Shown piece after piece: positions 61,480-64,000 of a stretch of 64,000 nucleotides of DNA. Location of the stretch: the NCBI GenBank assembly GCA_943331105.2, contig CALQKH020000001.1:372001-436000 (forward strand), read 5' to 3'. The notes below the pieces were generated by a model, which had not been told where the DNA came from, searched no databases, and worked only from the letters and a program-made list of their open reading frames with translations. The stretch's first letter is position 1, and each line of letters begins with the position of its first letter. The position numbers were made by a program, and so were the translations under genes. This DNA comes from Akkermansia muciniphila (GTDB lineage: Bacteria; Pseudomonadota; Gammaproteobacteria; Burkholderiales; Burkholderiaceae_C).

Positions 61480-61489
61480 ATTTCGAAAC
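61480..61489. promoter_or_regulatory. ATTTCGAAA motif near the iclR start
   Basis: ATTTCGAAAC lies 31 bp upstream of the iclR ATG. The core is shared with 61609-61618 and 55871-55880. Confidence 0.5.
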
Positions 61490-61580
61490 TAAATTCGGAT
61501 GATGGAAATTATCTGAAGTCAGACAATCCGTCAAGCTGTTATCAAAAAACAACTTGCCGAGTAGACTCGGGTGCGTTAAC

Positions 61581-61598
61581 ATTTCCTAATTATGGAAT
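61581..61598. promoter_or_regulatory. Imperfect inverted repeat in the iclR/ligase gap
   Basis: ATTTCCTAATTATGGAAT contains an inverted repeat TTCC-N7-GGAA, a form common in IclR-family operators. It sits about 10 bp from the ATTTCGAAAT site at 61609-61618. Confidence 0.4.
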
Positions 61599-61608
61599 AG
61601 TTTTCCAG

Positions 61609-61618
61609 ATTTCGAAAT
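61609..61618. promoter_or_regulatory. ATTTCGAAAT palindrome upstream of the acyl-CoA ligase
   Basis: A perfect 10-bp palindrome, 23 bp before the ligase ATG. Sharing its core with 55871-55880 and 61480-61489 suggests an operator for the IclR protein. Confidence 0.5.
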
Positions 61619-61640
61619 ACTAAACATCTCGAACAATGCC

Positions 61641-63293
61641 ATGAGCATGCCCGAATCCAGGACCATTCCGCTGCTGATCAAGGAGCAAGCCAGGCGCTTC
61701 GCCAGCAATGAAGCGCTGATTGACGGCACGCGCCGCTATACCTACGCGCAGCTTCTTGATGAAACCAACAGCGTGGCGCGCGGGCTCCTTGCGATTGGCG
61801 TGACGCGTGGCGATCGCGTTGCCATCCTCATGGGTAACCGAGCAGAATGGCTGATCACATTTCTGGCCATTCAGCAAATCGGCGCCGTGTCAGTGGGGCT
61901 GAACACCTGGTCCTCCGCTCGAGAACTCGAATACACCCTGTCGCATGCCGAGGTCAGTTGCTTGGTGGCTGCAGGCCGACTGCGCAGCCAAGATTTCCGC
62001 GCTGCCATTGCCGGCATCCGTGGCCGTGGCTCCCTGAACCGTTTGCAAAGCCTTGTCTGGATCGATGATCACCTGGCGCCTGAGGTGGCGTCTGAACTCA
62101 CCGATAAAATTAGCGGCGAACTGAACGGCGAACTGAATGGCGAAATCAACTGGAGCGAACTGTTGCGCCGCGGTCAGGCTATAACTCAAGAACAGGTAGA
62201 CATATCAGCACATGCCGTGCAACCTGACGACGACGCCATGTTGTTATACACCTCTGGCTCCACCGCCGCGCCCAAAGGCATCCTGCTGCAGCACGGTTAC
62301 TGGATCAGCAACTCCTTCCAGATTGGTGAGCGACAGCACGTCACGCAGCACGACAGGCTGTGGTTGGCAGTATCGTTGTTCTGGAGTTTTGGGATTGTCA
62401 ATGCAGCGCCCAATTTGCTCACCCACGGCGGCTGCGTGGTGTTGCAAGAAAGCTTTGATGCCAGTGAGGCGTTAGCGTTGATCGAGCGCGAGCGCTGCTC
62501 CATTTTCTATGGCACACCCAACATCGTTCAAGCCTTGTGGGAGCACCCTAAGCGCGCGCAGTTCGACCTCTCCTCGCTGCGCAGCGGCGCCACCATCGGC
62601 ACACCTGAGCAGGTTCAACGCACCATTGACCTGGGCGTGCGCGAGATCTGCAACATCTACGGTCTGAGCGAAACATATGGCAATTGCGCTGTGACGGATG
62701 CGCACGACCCACTCGCGATAAGGCTGCAATCGGTCGGCCTTCCTCTGCCTGGTGTCACCTTGCGCATTTGCCACATCGACTCGGGAGAGCCACAGCCTGC
62801 GGGCGAAGTGGGTGAGATCAGGGTTAAAGGACCGGTGGTCAGGGAATACCTCAAGGATCCAGCAAAAACTGCAGAATCCTTCGACGAAAGCGGCTTCTTT
62901 CGCACAGGAGACTTAGGCTTGCTCGATGCCGATGGCCGCTTGTACTTCAAGGGCCGTATCAAGGAAATGATCAAGAGTGGCGGTATCAACATCGCCCCCG
63001 CCGAAGTCGAAGAGGTGCTGATGCGCCATCCAGCTGTCCGCACTGCTTATGTGATTGGCGTACCGCATCCGGGACTGGACGAGGCGCTTGTTGCCATTGT
63101 CATTCCCGAAGCCGGACTGATACCAGTGCACGCTGAGTTGTTGGCATTCTGCAAGAATGAAATGGCCGCCTACAAAGTACCGCATCAGTTCCACTTCACC
63201 ACCGAAATAGAGTTACCCCTGACCACCACTGGCAAGGTGCAGAAGGCCAGGTTGCATACACTTCTGCCAACCAACGGAGAGCCCAAACCATGA
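61641..63293 (+). CDS. AMP-forming acyl-CoA ligase (class I adenylate-forming)
   Basis: A 550-residue ANL-superfamily ligase. The P-loop is LLYTSGSTAAPKG, the A5 motif is NIYGLSETYGN, and the adenylation lysine is in TTTGKVQKARL (K532). It should join an organic acid to CoA with ATP. The substrate is unknown; the pattern is that of the broad fatty-acid/aromatic-acid ligases. The segment SGELNGELNGEINW near residue 160 contains a threefold 12-bp repeat. The ATGA overlap with the cyclase gene couples them. It is divergent from iclR. Confidence 0.9.
   Translation: MSMPESRTIPLLIKEQARRFASNEALIDGTRRYTYAQLLDETNSVARGLLAIGVTRGDRVAILMGNRAEWLITFLAIQQIGAVSVGLNTWSSARELEYTLSHAEVSCLVAAGRLRSQDFRAAIAGIRGRGSLNRLQSLVWIDDHLAPEVASELTDKISGELNGELNGEINWSELLRRGQAITQEQVDISAHAVQPDDDAMLLYTSGSTAAPKGILLQHGYWISNSFQIGERQHVTQHDRLWLAVSLFWSFGIVNAAPNLLTHGGCVVLQESFDASEALALIERERCSIFYGTPNIVQALWEHPKRAQFDLSSLRSGATIGTPEQVQRTIDLGVREICNIYGLSETYGNCAVTDAHDPLAIRLQSVGLPLPGVTLRICHIDSGEPQPAGEVGEIRVKGPVVREYLKDPAKTAESFDESGFFRTGDLGLLDADGRLYFKGRIKEMIKSGGINIAPAEVEEVLMRHPAVRTAYVIGVPHPGLDEALVAIVIPEAGLIPVHAELLAFCKNEMAAYKVPHQFHFTTEIELPLTTTGKVQKARLHTLLPTNGEPKP
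62115..62150 (+). repeat. Three tandem 12-bp units inside the acyl-CoA ligase gene
   Basis: GGCGAACTGAAC, GGCGAACTGAAT and GGCGAAATCAAC follow one another, encoding GELN GELN GEIN. The frame is kept, so this is a small in-frame expansion in a linker. Confidence 0.8.
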
Positions 63294-64000
63294 GCGAAGA
63301 CAGCTTCTTGAACGAGCGCCCGAATGCCTGGGGTCGCTGGGGTGCAGAAGATGAAGCAGGCGCACTCAACCTCATTGGCCCCGAGCAAGTCAAGCGCGCA
63401 GCTGGCTTGGTGCAGACTGGCAAGGTGGTGCGGCTTGCACAACTCCTCTCTGACAAAACGCCTGTACCACGCCACCGTGCGGGTCTGCAACATTTCATGG
63501 GACGCGACGGCGGTGATTACGCTGCAGGCGCCAAGCGTCCCGGTGGTTTCCAGTTTGCAGAAGACACCGTGGTCATGCCTTTGCACATCGGCACCCACAT
63601 CGACGCGCTTTGTCACGCTTGGTGTGACAGCCGCATGTTCAACAACTACCGTGAAGAAACCATGCGCAGTACCAGCGGCGCCACACGACTTGGGGTAGAA
63701 AAAATGCCGCCAGCCGTCACCCGTGGCTTGCTGCTAGACGTGGTTGGCTTGCGAGGCCGCCCCTTGCACGGTGGCGAAGTGGTCTCGAGGGCTGACCTTG
63801 AAGCCTGCCTTGCTGCTGCACAACTTCAGATCGAGCCCGGCGACGCGGTACTGCTGCATACCGGTTGGTTGGCCGCTCAAAAAGGCGTACACGATGTCGA
63901 CTTCAATACAGAGCCTGGCATCGACCACGAGGCAGGTCTCTGGCTGGCGCAACAAGACGTTTCCCTCATTGGTGCCGACAACTACGCTGTCGAGGTGTTG
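63290..64000 (+). CDS. Cyclase-family (kynurenine formamidase-like) hydrolase, partial
   Basis: The first 237 codons of a cyclase-family protein run to the right edge. The metal motif HIGTHIDALCH (residues 99-109, HxGTHxDxxxH) is present, with WGAEDEAGALNLI near the start, which is typical of this group. Members hydrolyse formamides, lactones or cyclic compounds with Zn or Mn. ATG 63290 overlaps the ligase stop. In this cluster it could open a ring or cleave an ester before CoA activation. The C-terminal end is missing only because the window ends. Confidence 0.85.
   Translation, partial: MSEDSFLNERPNAWGRWGAEDEAGALNLIGPEQVKRAAGLVQTGKVVRLAQLLSDKTPVPRHRAGLQHFMGRDGGDYAAGAKRPGGFQFAEDTVVMPLHIGTHIDALCHAWCDSRMFNNYREETMRSTSGATRLGVEKMPPAVTRGLLLDVVGLRGRPLHGGEVVSRADLEACLAAAQLQIEPGDAVLLHTGWLAAQKGVHDVDFNTEPGIDHEAGLWLAQQDVSLIGADNYAVEVL

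Noticed and set aside
62115-62150. CRISPR-like tandem repeat
   Set aside because: Units are 12 bp, adjacent, without spacers, and in frame in a ligase gene. No CRISPR array was seen anywhere in the window.

Overview
The window reads as chromosomal DNA of a betaproteobacterium, most likely Burkholderiales/Comamonadaceae. Signs are: GC-rich genes with strong third-position bias; three Bug-type (TctC) periplasmic receptors beside catabolic genes; a cbb3 oxidase locus with its own copper ATPase; the tig-clpP-clpX-lon and surE-pcm-nlpD blocks; and a tandem squalene-synthase pair. No rRNA, CRISPR array, transposase or phage gene was seen. Two tRNA genes are present (Gly-GCC, Leu-UAG).

Layout. (1) 1-6464: cbb3-type cytochrome oxidase locus ccoI-ccoS-ccoN-ccoO-ccoQ-ccoP-(ccoG), all on the minus strand, with a divergent universal stress protein. 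Two perfect FNR/ANR-type boxes (TTGAT-N4-ATCAA) lie at 3355-3368 and 5949-5962. (2) 6503-24917: an accessory catabolic region. A minus-strand run carries class I glutamine amidotransferase, P450, glutamine-synthetase-like ligase, 2Fe-2S ferredoxin, aldehyde dehydrogenase, class III aminotransferase, UPF0261 protein and HAD hydrolase, followed by a Bug receptor and malonyl-CoA synthetase. Divergent from it are an AraC/EutR-like regulator, an EamA exporter, a DUF2817 peptidase, a Bug receptor and two amidases. The minus run looks like the gamma-glutamylated amine (Puu) pathway with a P450/ferredoxin pair where the flavin oxidase PuuB would be; this is the best candidate here for an undescribed system. 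(3) 24953-50996: mostly housekeeping genes: lipoprotein hydrolase, lgt, ilvD, GlcG-like protein, Bax-inhibitor-like protein, rlmD, nlpD, pcm, surE, quinone reductase, tRNA-Gly, lon, clpX, clpP, tig, tRNA-Leu, an RND efflux pair, two squalene-synthase family genes, GST, HAD phosphatase and hemH. (4) 51061-64000: a second accessory region. A 70-bp imperfect direct repeat (51061-51130 and 58006-58075) brackets nitronate monooxygenase, an ADP-forming-type acyl-CoA synthetase, a Bug receptor, a luciferase-like monooxygenase and a cupin. Beside the repeats are a truncated enoyl-CoA hydratase and a decayed mazF. Beyond lie enoyl-CoA hydratase, CaiB-like CoA-transferase and IclR regulator, divergent from an acyl-CoA ligase and a cyclase-family hydrolase that runs off the window.

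How the parts may work together. The oxidase locus and the stress protein are probably induced at low oxygen by an FNR-type regulator. Region 2 would take up an amine or amide, gamma-glutamylate it, oxidise it, release glutamate and transaminate the product. Region 4 would activate an organic acid to its CoA ester and process it by hydration and CoA transfer; a short motif ATTTCGAAA shared by two promoter regions suggests common control. Functions are inferred from protein motifs and gene order; no database search was possible.
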